From positions 1 through 8,782 of the forward strand of contig JAHDCE010000138.1 in the NCBI GenBank assembly GCA_020630045.1: a stretch of 8,782 bases of DNA, read 5' to 3'. Of this stretch, positions 1 to 5,803 are shown one piece after another. Numbering within the stretch: position 1 is the stretch's first letter; each line of letters begins with the position of its first letter. A model generated the notes under the pieces. It searched no databases, was not told the origin of the DNA, and saw only the letters and a list, made by a program, of their open reading frames with translations. The DNA is from Saprospiraceae bacterium. GTDB taxonomy: Bacteria; Bacteroidota; Bacteroidia; Chitinophagales; Saprospiraceae. Position numbers and translations under genes: made by a program.

Positions 1-47
1 ACTTAATGACTCAGGGTGAACTCTGCTGACAACCAATTTAGAGAAAC

Positions 48-64
48 CTCTTCCTAAGGAAGAG
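48..64. terminator. Hairpin upstream of the first gene (terminator or leader structure)
   Basis: A perfect 7-bp inverted repeat, CTCTTCC at 48-54 and GGAAGAG at 58-64, flanks a 3-nt loop (TAA). It is followed by the A/T-rich stretch TATATTGTAATAAAAAG but not by a clean run of T. All three forward frames contain stops in the first 30 bases, so no coding sequence enters from the left on this strand. The hairpin could end a transcript that starts outside the window, or lie in the 5' leader of the gene at 89. The symmetry is certain; the function is a guess. Confidence 0.4.
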
Positions 65-88
65 TATATTGTAATAAAAAGAATCATT

Positions 89-628
89 ATGAAGATGCTC
101 CTGAAACTCGGACTATTCATTCTTTTGTTGACTTCATGTACGAAGAAACAAGAGTCACATGAAGCGATGATTAAAGCGGAAGTTTGTAATATTATCAATA
201 AATTGGCGGATGAACATCCTAATTGGAAATTTAGAGATGAATTTCATTCTTATCTCAGCGAAACCAAAGAAGAAGTCAGACTTTTCATTGATGCAGAGCA
301 ATTAGAAGCGAACCATATTGATATTGATAAGTTGCTGATATTAAATGATACTATTTTTTCATTCGATGACCCTTGTTTGGCAAAAATAAAAACAATAGAT
401 GCTGATTCATTTGATAGTGATTACATCGATTGGAATATTTCTACCATATTGAAAAATAAGGATCGAGAAGTTGCTAAAATAGGTCGTCCATTTTATACGG
501 CGGATGGAAAAAATTTGTTTATTCATTTGGTGCTTCATCAGCAGATTGGGGCAAGTCCTTCATTGTATTGGTATCAATATGAAAACGGTGGATTTATTTG
601 GAAAAACAATCGATTCCTTACCGAGTGA
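89..628 (+). CDS. Small putative lipoprotein of unknown function
   Basis: This 179-residue protein is not recognised. The N-terminus is a textbook lipoprotein signal: Lys-Met-Leu-Leu-Lys, then a run of Leu/Ile/Phe, then the lipobox LLTSC with the lipidated Cys at residue 17. The mature protein starts CTKKQ and should sit on a membrane facing the periplasm or the cell surface. The rest is hydrophilic and acidic, with no internal membrane segment. The C-terminal third (about residues 115-179) is rich in aromatic residues (FYTADGKNLFIHLVLHQQ, YWYQYENGGFIWKNN), suggesting a beta-rich fold. Only two Cys remain after the lipidated one (about residues 33 and 97), which could pair. The ATG at 89 has no Shine-Dalgarno but an A-rich upstream stretch; Met3 is an alternative start giving the same mature protein. 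No function is claimed. Confidence 0.8.
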   Translation: MKMLLKLGLFILLLTSCTKKQESHEAMIKAEVCNIINKLADEHPNWKFRDEFHSYLSETKEEVRLFIDAEQLEANHIDIDKLLILNDTIFSFDDPCLAKIKTIDADSFDSDYIDWNISTILKNKDREVAKIGRPFYTADGKNLFIHLVLHQQIGASPSLYWYQYENGGFIWKNNRFLTE

Positions 629-664
629 TATTTAAAACCCACATCATCATAAACTGAATAGACT

Positions 665-686
665 TTTCAATATTTTTATATTGAAA
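665..686. terminator. AT-rich hairpin after the first lipoprotein gene
   Basis: TTTCAATAT at 665-673 and ATATTGAAA at 678-686 form a perfect 9-bp stem with a TTTT loop, 36 bases after the stop of the gene ending at 628. Only one pair is G-C and no T-tract follows, so it would be weak as an intrinsic terminator. The near-symmetrical shape would also suit a protein-binding site. The repeat is directly visible; the role is uncertain. Confidence 0.35.
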
Positions 687-727
687 TAAATCAGCTTGTT
701 GAGATGTATGAAGTCCAAGGTGGAAAA

Positions 728-759
728 TTGTAAGCCACTTAATTTCAGGTATATCTTTT
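728..759 (+). promoter_or_regulatory. Candidate Bacteroidota-type promoter for the gene at 781
   Basis: TTG at 728-730 is followed after 21 nt by TATCTTTT at 752-759. This matches the Bacteroidota pattern of a -33 TTG and a -7 TAnnTTTG except for the last base. Transcription would begin near 762-766, leaving a leader of roughly 15-20 nt before the GTG start. AT-rich DNA yields such matches by chance, so this is a suggestion only. Confidence 0.3.
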
Positions 760-780
760 CATTCTCCTAAAAAAGAAAAA

Positions 781-1263
781 GTGAAAAATAATATAGTATT
801 TCTATTTGTTGTTTTTTTGATTTCAATGCTACAATATTCTTGTCTCGGCAAGGGGCAAGATAAAGTGATAAGTAAAGCAAAAAAAGAATCAAGTGTGAAT
901 TCAGTTGCTGATTCTAAAGTGATTTATTCAGCTTCGCTTGAGGATATTTATTTTGAAAAAGTTAATGTAAAAGCAGATTCTTTGAATAATTGGAGTGCCG
1001 GTGAAAAGCTCCCGTGGTTTTTAGAAAAAAGGGATCTTGATAGAGAATATGTACATTGTTATTTAGACCGAAATGTAATGTCTTTTAGAAAAGATATCTT
1101 TGATAAGGTTACAAATAAAAAAGTACTACTTGAAATATTGGGTTCGGATAAGTACGAAGATTATCCGCCTCAAGATATCAATAAATGTGAACCCGATAAA
1201 ACCAATGAATATCTATATATGTCAATTGCTGAAATAGCAAAAATACGATTAAGTAAGCTTTGA
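781..1263 (+). CDS. Small exported protein, possible lipoprotein, unknown function
   Basis: This 160-residue protein is not recognised. The start is GTG at 781. No upstream ATG fits, and only this start keeps the export signal: Lys-Asn-Asn, a hydrophobic stretch (residues 5-17), then QYSC with Cys at residue 21. The -3 residue is Gln, so the lipobox is imperfect; it may be a lipoprotein or a protein cleaved by another signal peptidase. The mature part is charged and Lys/Asp/Glu-rich, with a Ser/Lys-rich linker (about residues 24-50) before a compact domain containing WFLEKRDLDREY and KVLLEILGSDKYEDYPP. The gene is strikingly AT-rich (13 G+C in 60 bases at 1081-1140), poorer in G+C than every other gene sampled here. 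Small AT-rich exported proteins like this occur among immunity and accessory genes, but nothing here shows that role. Confidence 0.7.
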   Translation: MKNNIVFLFVVFLISMLQYSCLGKGQDKVISKAKKESSVNSVADSKVIYSASLEDIYFEKVNVKADSLNNWSAGEKLPWFLEKRDLDREYVHCYLDRNVMSFRKDIFDKVTNKKVLLEILGSDKYEDYPPQDINKCEPDKTNEYLYMSIAEIAKIRLSKL

Positions 1264-1439
1264 TGTTCCTTGTTTCGAGATTGGTGTCAGGATTGTAATC
1301 TCAATTATTAGAATTGTTTAAATCGTATCCGAATAAAAATAAATTGAATGAAATATTTTATTTGATAGTCAATGCTAAAATGGCTGATGGTGAAAAATAC
1401 CTAGTTGTAGGGGGCATAGTCAACCCTTGAAGCCAAAAC
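1264..1439. other. Convergent intergenic region, little recognisable content
   Basis: These 176 bases separate the plus-strand gene ending at 1263 from the minus-strand rhodanese ending at 1440. A 6-bp inverted repeat (GAGATT 1277-1282, AATCTC 1297-1302) has a 14-nt loop and no T-tract, so it is a poor terminator. A plus-strand frame is open from 1299 to a TGA at 1428-1430, about 43 codons, ending in residues that look coding-like (KMADGEKYLVVGGIVNP). Its only ATG is at 1380. It could be the tail of a decayed gene or chance. No convincing bidirectional terminator was found. Confidence 0.4.
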
Positions 1440-2357
1440 CTATTTAAACACCACCGTCACACTATCCCGCTCGAAAGGTAAATTCTCAAAATGACTCCAT
1501 TCCGTCCAGGAACCATCGTAATTTTTGACATGCTCATATCCTAGGAGCTGGGTCAATACGAAAGTCGTATGAGCCGATCGGACACCACTATGGCAATACA
1601 CGATAATAGAATCACTGGGAGATGCATTCATCCGTCCATAAATCGAGCGCAATTCTTCCAATGATTTTATTTTTTTGTCCCCATCATAATCAATGGCTTC
1701 CGCCCAATCGATACGAATGCTCGTCGGAATCCGCCCGCCCTTGGCCGCCCCTTTCTTTTGCCGTTTACCGGAATATTCTTCCAGCGTTCTGGTATCCACA
1801 ATCAACGTGTTGTTTTTGATAGCACGAAGTACATCTTCCTTAGTGGCGAGATGTTTTTTCGAAGGCGTTTTTTCGAACTCGAAAAAAGATTCCTTAACCG
1901 ATAAATCAGCCGTGGAAACAAGGCTGCCCGACGCTTCCCAACCGGACATTCCACCATGCAACATCCTGACATCATCAAACCCATAGTATTGCAATAACCA
2001 CCAAAGGCGAGAAGCGTCACAGAGCCCGTTGTCATCATATATTACCAACATGTCTTCCTTGTCGATGCCCAGTTCTCCGAACAAGTTTTCCATCTGTTCT
2101 TTTTCAGCCATCATCCCCTTGTAACCAAAAGAATCATTTTCGATATCAGACCGCCAAATGTGTAAAGCCCCGGGGATGTGGCCGGCGTCATAATATTTCT
2201 TTTTCCTAAAATCTAATATTGAAATATCACCCACCCGGATCAAGGAGTCCAACTCATTCACCTCAATTAAATATTCATTAGAAACTGGTGTTGATTTTTC
2301 ATTCGCGCAAGCGATGAAAAGCAATACGAAAAAGAGCGGACTAATCTTCCAATTCAT
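1440..2357 (-). CDS. Tandem-domain rhodanese (thiosulfate/3-mercaptopyruvate sulfurtransferase family), putative lipoprotein
   Basis: This sulfurtransferase of 305 residues has the two-domain architecture of the SseA/TST family. The N-terminal domain (about 28-145) carries the usual DFR, GHIPGALH and IYDDNG landmarks and is the non-catalytic half. The C-terminal domain (about 170-298) has IVDTRTLEEY, a GGRIPTSIRIDW stretch and the active-site loop CHSGVRS with catalytic Cys255. A loop of form CxxGxR differs from the CGSGVT of mercaptopyruvate enzymes, so thiosulfate is the likelier donor, but this is not decisive. The N-terminus is hydrophobic and ends FIAC (Cys17), a slightly relaxed lipobox, so the enzyme is probably periplasmic and membrane-tethered rather than cytoplasmic. 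Its ATG lies inside the cytochrome gene upstream (17-nt overlap), implying translational coupling. In context it could supply sulfite from thiosulfate to the molybdoenzyme; that link is inferred. Confidence 0.9.
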   Translation of the reverse strand: MNWKISPLFFVLLFIACANEKSTPVSNEYLIEVNELDSLIRVGDISILDFRKKKYYDAGHIPGALHIWRSDIENDSFGYKGMMAEKEQMENLFGELGIDKEDMLVIYDDNGLCDASRLWWLLQYYGFDDVRMLHGGMSGWEASGSLVSTADLSVKESFFEFEKTPSKKHLATKEDVLRAIKNNTLIVDTRTLEEYSGKRQKKGAAKGGRIPTSIRIDWAEAIDYDGDKKIKSLEELRSIYGRMNASPSDSIIVYCHSGVRSAHTTFVLTQLLGYEHVKNYDGSWTEWSHFENLPFERDSVTVVFK

Positions 2358-2820
2358 ACCATTCGATGTCTGATAAAATCATCCGGCGTCCCTTCTTCTT
2401 GGGCGGATAATTAGTGACTAAATAATTAACGATGACTTCCTGATTGCTCCCCAATTCCCAGAGGTTTTGGGTTTGTTGCATCCACAAGATAGTTTCGTTC
2501 CAACGATCGGCGGACATCCGATTTTGAGTCAGCAATTTTGCCGAATGACAATTCGTACAATTATTGACCACCGTCATCAATCCTTCCGCATCAATCAACC
2601 CCGTTCGTACATGAATGCCATTCTCAATCAAATCCCGGTCGATGGGTTCCGTTTCCGCTATAGCGGAAGATGGCTGTTCGGTAAAAAATCCGGGCCTGAG
2701 AATCAACGCGATCAATACCGCCGCCGACAATATAAATGCCAATGCCACCACGACATTGATCAGGGAGTAAATTCTATTCCTTGCCCTTTCTTCTTCGTTG
2801 GATTGAGTCGTCGGTTCCAT
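2341..2820 (-). CDS. Membrane-anchored monohaem cytochrome c, likely electron acceptor of the sulfite dehydrogenase
   Basis: This 159-residue protein has one N-terminal membrane segment (about residues 20-41) after a charged cytoplasmic tail, and a periplasmic domain with a single haem-binding motif CTNCH (residues 88-92). The following segment, with RMSADRWNET and ILWMQQTQNLW, resembles the small cytochromes paired with sulfite dehydrogenases (SorB-like); Met114 is the probable distal haem ligand, with Met102 the alternative. The chosen ATG at 2820 lies two bases after the TAG of the molybdoenzyme gene, typical of translational coupling. A TTG at 2853 in the same frame would add 11 residues and overlap that gene by 31 nt, and is less likely. 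Unlike the soluble SorB of SorAB, this cytochrome appears anchored, which would dock the exported enzyme at the inner membrane. The partner role is inferred from gene order and sequence type. Confidence 0.88.
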   Translation of the reverse strand: MEPTTQSNEEERARNRIYSLINVVVALAFILSAAVLIALILRPGFFTEQPSSAIAETEPIDRDLIENGIHVRTGLIDAEGLMTVVNNCTNCHSAKLLTQNRMSADRWNETILWMQQTQNLWELGSNQEVIVNYLVTNYPPKKKGRRMILSDIEWYELED

Positions 2821-2822
2821 CG

Positions 2823-4043
2823 CTATTTGATTTTTACGGCGATTCGATGACAAGCATTATTCAGATAACCCTTCGGGTTCCATCCCGGTAGTACCATGGG
2901 TTGGGCGGTTCCTTCCGCATCCGTGGCTTTCGCCCAAATTTCATAATAGCCCGATTTGGGAAACCGAATCTCAGCATCGAAATGTTGCCACGCCAAACGA
3001 TTGGCCGGCTCCGAAAGTCGGCAGGATTTCCATGTCGCCCCGAAGTCAATGGAATATTCCATTTTCGTCACCTCCGACTCCCCCGCCCAAGCATGTCCGC
3101 GAATTTTCAATGATTTCCCCTTGGACAACATCGCCCCCGTTTTAGGATAAGTAATCAATGACTTCACCGGCATGGATTCGATGATGCACATATTTTCGTC
3201 CTTGACCTTTTTGCCCGGAGCAACCGGCTCACAAGGCACACGGTAAGCAGAACCTTTCATCTTCGTTCCGTCATGCACCTTGTTGCGGATACTGATGCGG
3301 TTGATCCATTTGCCCGAGACGGACGCCGGCCAACCACCGGCCACTAGTCGCAAAGGAAAGCCATGTGCCAAAGGAATGTCCTTTCCATTCATCTGAAAGG
3401 CCAACAAAGTTTCATCTTGAAATGCTTTTGACATCGGACAGCCCCTTGAAATCGGCTCCTTGTCCGGGTCATGACTCAAATGTTCGTCAATGGCATGGTA
3501 TCCGATATACACGGCATCGTTCTTCACGCCGGCATCTTCCAGTACATCACGCAATCTCACACCCGTCCATTCCGCACAATGCACCGCTCCGATTGTCCAT
3601 TGGTTCCCTTTGGCCGGAGGGTCGAATTCGCTCCGGCCATTACCGCCACATTCCAATGTTAGCTGATAGGTGTGGTGCTTGAATTTCGATTTCAATTCTT
3701 CTAGGGTGTAAGTCTTTTTCTTTCGCACGGATTCCCCGTCGATGGTCAACGTCCAAGTCAACGGTTTGATGTTCTCCGGAACGAGTCCGTTGTTGCGGAT
3801 GAACATTTTGGATTCGGGCGTGATGTCATCATCCAACAAATGGGCTTGGGCTTCCATGTTCAATGGCCTGTCATTCAAGAGAACCATCTCCTTGTTCTTG
3901 TTGTAAAGTTCGAACGGATCCGGGGCTTGGAGTCCTAGGGGAAGATAATCCGCCGACATATGCTCGCCGAATACGATATCGGTTCCTAGCAACAAGGCGA
4001 AATAGCCCAAGGTCGATTTTTTTATGAATGTCCGTCTTTCCAA
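2823..4043 (-). CDS. Tat-exported sulfite oxidase-family molybdoenzyme (probable sulfite dehydrogenase, SorA/SoxC-like)
   Basis: The 406-residue length fits bacterial sulfite dehydrogenases, which oxidise sulfite to sulfate and reduce a cytochrome c. The N-terminus has a twin-arginine signal (ERRTFIKKS, then a hydrophobic stretch to about residue 26), so the enzyme is folded with its cofactor and exported. The molybdopterin domain (about 75-270) contains FIRNNG, then LECGGNGR with the molybdenum-binding Cys132, GAVHCAEWTGVRLRDVLEDAG, and HGFPLRLVAGGWPASVSGKWINRI. The C-terminal dimerisation domain (about 285-406) has MEYSIDFGATWK and ends WNPKGYLNNACHRI, as in the family. The start is a TTG at 4043: an in-frame TAG sits only 3 nt upstream of it (4047-4049), and the first in-frame ATG (residue 29) would remove the Tat signal. 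There is no Shine-Dalgarno; translation probably couples to the hydroxylase gene ending 8 nt upstream. Sulfite as substrate is the best family-based guess, not proven. Confidence 0.92.
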   Translation of the reverse strand: MERRTFIKKSTLGYFALLLGTDIVFGEHMSADYLPLGLQAPDPFELYNKNKEMVLLNDRPLNMEAQAHLLDDDITPESKMFIRNNGLVPENIKPLTWTLTIDGESVRKKKTYTLEELKSKFKHHTYQLTLECGGNGRSEFDPPAKGNQWTIGAVHCAEWTGVRLRDVLEDAGVKNDAVYIGYHAIDEHLSHDPDKEPISRGCPMSKAFQDETLLAFQMNGKDIPLAHGFPLRLVAGGWPASVSGKWINRISIRNKVHDGTKMKGSAYRVPCEPVAPGKKVKDENMCIIESMPVKSLITYPKTGAMLSKGKSLKIRGHAWAGESEVTKMEYSIDFGATWKSCRLSEPANRLAWQHFDAEIRFPKSGYYEIWAKATDAEGTAQPMVLPGWNPKGYLNNACHRIAVKIK

Positions 4044-4051
4044 GGTCTATG

Positions 4052-4915
4052 TTAGTTGAATCCATTCAATTGTTGCCGCACGAAATCCTCCGGAAAGTCT
4101 TCCACTCCCTCGAATCCGAGTTCGATATCACGCCCGTCATGTGGTATGTGGTCGGTGCCGAAAACATAATCCCAAACGCTTAATGTCAAACCGAAATTCA
4201 CGCCGTATTTGCCTTCCGGCAAATGTTTGGCGTGGTGCCAGATGTGCATTTTGGGATTGTTGAAAACATATTTTAGCGGCCCTAGCGGAACTGTAAAATT
4301 CGCATGGTTGAAATGTCCCCAAGCCAATTCGAATACATAAAGGAAAAATAAATCTTGCAATCCGAATCCGATTATGGTCAGCGGGATATATTTCAAGGAT
4401 TTGTAAACCACATTTTCCATCCAATGATATCGGAGATGGGCGGCGAACCCCATTTGTTCCACCGAATGATGCACCTTGTGGAATTCCCATAACCAAGGTA
4501 CACGATGCAACAACCGATGTACCCAATAACTCAAAAAGTCACTGATGACGAACATGGTGAGCATGTACCAACCGAATGGCAATTCATGCAATGTGAACAT
4601 CAACAGGTTTTCAATGCCGAATGCCCAAAGCAGGAAGTCATTGAACAACTGCGACAGTACATTGGAAGCCGCCTGATAACCGATTAGGGAAAAAAGCATG
4701 ATGTTGAAAACCATATAAAATGCGTCCAACCAAAAATCCTTCCTGAACCGATTTTGGTTCTGTCGCCAAGGTTTTATGTTTTCCAATGCGAAAAACACCA
4801 AGGAGACACCGATGAACCAATAGTAGTAATTGTCCCATGCGGGGCGTGCCATCTCTTGCAAAAACCAAGACCACATCCCGATAAATGAATCCCAGAATAA
4901 TTTTAAATATTGCAT
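4052..4915 (-). CDS. Sterol desaturase/fatty acid hydroxylase superfamily membrane enzyme
   Basis: This 287-residue polytopic protein is an integral-membrane di-iron oxygenase of the sterol desaturase/fatty acid hydroxylase superfamily (ERG3/alkylglycerol monooxygenase type). The histidine clusters that bind the two irons are complete: HRLLH (133-137), HKVHH (146-150), H160/H164, HFNH (201-204), and HIWHHAKH (224-231). Hydrophobic segments lie near residues 30-45, 66-90, 95-110, 115-132 and 172-200. Such enzymes insert or remove hydrogen at C-H bonds of lipids using O2 and an electron donor; the substrate cannot be read from sequence. It is the first gene of a compact minus-strand cluster with a sulfite dehydrogenase, cytochrome c and rhodanese, so its substrate may be a sulfur-containing lipid, or it may use the same electron carriers. 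Both ideas are speculation. Unusually for this window, the ATG has a good Shine-Dalgarno. Confidence 0.9.
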   Translation of the reverse strand: MQYLKLFWDSFIGMWSWFLQEMARPAWDNYYYWFIGVSLVFFALENIKPWRQNQNRFRKDFWLDAFYMVFNIMLFSLIGYQAASNVLSQLFNDFLLWAFGIENLLMFTLHELPFGWYMLTMFVISDFLSYWVHRLLHRVPWLWEFHKVHHSVEQMGFAAHLRYHWMENVVYKSLKYIPLTIIGFGLQDLFFLYVFELAWGHFNHANFTVPLGPLKYVFNNPKMHIWHHAKHLPEGKYGVNFGLTLSVWDYVFGTDHIPHDGRDIELGFEGVEDFPEDFVRQQLNGFN

Positions 4916-4919
4916 ATCG

Positions 4920-4928
4920 CTTTCCTTT
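4920..4928 (-). promoter_or_regulatory. Ribosome binding site of the hydroxylase gene
   Basis: On the minus strand AAAGGAAAG precedes the ATG at 4915, with the AGGA core separated from the start codon by 7 nt. This is a canonical Shine-Dalgarno at canonical spacing and fixes the start. Other genes in the window have only A/T-rich leaders, so the first gene of the sulfur cluster may be translated more strongly, with downstream cistrons coupled to it. Confidence 0.6.
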
Positions 4929-4973
4929 AAACGAGTTCTTCACCAAATTTCGGGAATTCATCCGGTTTACTCC

Positions 4974-4987
4974 GTAACTTTTGTTAC
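4974..4987. promoter_or_regulatory. Small palindrome upstream of the sulfur cluster, possible operator
   Basis: GTAAC at 4974-4978 and GTTAC at 4983-4987 form a perfect 5-bp inverted repeat around TTTT, about 60 nt upstream of the first gene of the minus-strand cluster. No convincing -7 element was found; the nearest candidate is a minus-strand GAAATTTG at about 4944-4951. A palindrome at that distance could be an operator or chance. Confidence 0.25.
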
Positions 4988-5070
4988 TTTTCTTATCGCC
5001 GATCTCGGAATAGATTCTAAACTAAGCACAAGGAGGGAGGCAGTTTTCACGAATCGATTATCGAAAGTCA

Positions 5071-5093
5071 AACAAGGACTAAAGCCTATTGTT
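5071..5093 (-). terminator. Weak hairpin immediately after the response regulator gene
   Basis: On the minus strand AACAATAGG pairs with CCTTGTT around a 7-nt loop, with a 2-nt bulge, starting at the last base of the regulator's stop codon. It is followed by TTGACTTTCG rather than a clean T-tract. It may separate the regulator transcript from the sulfur cluster downstream, but read-through is possible. The pairing is modest and the call tentative. Confidence 0.28.
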
Positions 5094-5803
5094 CAAGACC
5101 CTATCCGTTCCCAAAACGCTTTTTGATAAGTGGCACCAACTGGAATGTATTTCCCTTCTATGACAATTCTATTTTTTTCGATAAAATCAATTTTCTCAAT
5201 AGGTATGATGTATGATTTATGAACGCGGATAAAACGTTCCGCCGGAAGGCGGCCTAATAACTTTCGCATGCTTTCTAAAGTCAAGACCTTACCGGAAATG
5301 GTTTGGATATTTACATAATCACCTAGCCCTTCTAGATAAAGAATGTCTCCTAGGTCGATTTTTTTGACTTTATATTCCGTTTTGATAAAGATGAACTCCG
5401 AACCGGAGGTAGGATTTAGTTCGGTTGGTAACAATTCAGGCGCTGGTTTTTCTAGTCGTTCCTTCGCACGATTCACCGCAACGATAAAACGGTCTAGAGT
5501 AATCGGTTTTAATAAATAATCAATAATGTTGAATTCATATCCTTCTATGGCATATTCATCGTATGCCGTGGTAAGTATAAAGTGAGTTTTGTTCCCCGCG
5601 ATTTTCATAAATTGAATACCGGTCAATTCAGGCATTTGGACATCTAAAAAAACAAGATCGACATCTTGTTCTCCACAAAATTGAACGGCCTCTATTGGAT
5701 TAGTGAAGGATGAAAGTAAATTCAATCCCTCCGTTTTCGAAACATAATCCGACAACAATTGAATGGCCAATGATTCGTCGTCCACTACGATACAATTTAG
5801 CAT
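5093..5803 (-). CDS. LytTR-family response regulator
   Basis: This 236-residue two-domain regulator has a receiver domain at residues 1-120: acidic pocket VDDE (8-10), phospho-acceptor Asp54 in FLDVQMPELTG, the Thr78/Thr79 switch in LTTAYDEYAIEGYE, and Lys99 in YLLKPI. A short Pro-rich linker follows, then a LytTR DNA-binding domain (about 134-235), recognisable from FIFIKTEYKVKKIDLGDILY, the GDYVNI segment and RFIRVHKSYII. All key receiver residues are present, so it should be phosphorylatable. Its ATG overlaps the stop of the upstream kinase gene by 7 nt (ATGCTAA), making the pair a coupled two-component system. LytTR proteins bind paired direct repeats about one or two helical turns apart; a matching repeat lies upstream of the kinase gene. 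Targets are not known from sequence. The sulfur cluster 177 nt downstream on the same strand could be co-transcribed or regulated. Confidence 0.95.
   Translation of the reverse strand: MLNCIVVDDESLAIQLLSDYVSKTEGLNLLSSFTNPIEAVQFCGEQDVDLVFLDVQMPELTGIQFMKIAGNKTHFILTTAYDEYAIEGYEFNIIDYLLKPITLDRFIVAVNRAKERLEKPAPELLPTELNPTSGSEFIFIKTEYKVKKIDLGDILYLEGLGDYVNIQTISGKVLTLESMRKLLGRLPAERFIRVHKSYIIPIEKIDFIEKNRIVIEGKYIPVGATYQKAFWERIGS

Noticed and set aside
1277..1302. Terminator between the convergent genes
   Set aside because: Only 6 bp of stem with a 14-nt loop and no T-tract on either strand.
2821..2853. TTG start at 2853 extending the cytochrome by 11 residues
   Set aside because: The added residues overlap the end of the molybdoenzyme gene by 31 nt, while an ATG at 2820 lies 2 nt after its stop and leaves a normal anchored cytochrome.
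3365..3682. Plus-strand open frames across the molybdoenzyme gene
   Set aside because: They are antisense to a clear Mo-domain gene in its G+C-rich part, have Cys/His/Pro/Arg-rich shadow composition, and no recognisable motif or leader.
4137..4526. Second minus-strand frame inside the hydroxylase gene, and the one at 4638-4961
   Set aside because: Both overlap the His-box hydroxylase in another frame and look like out-of-frame translations without domain features.
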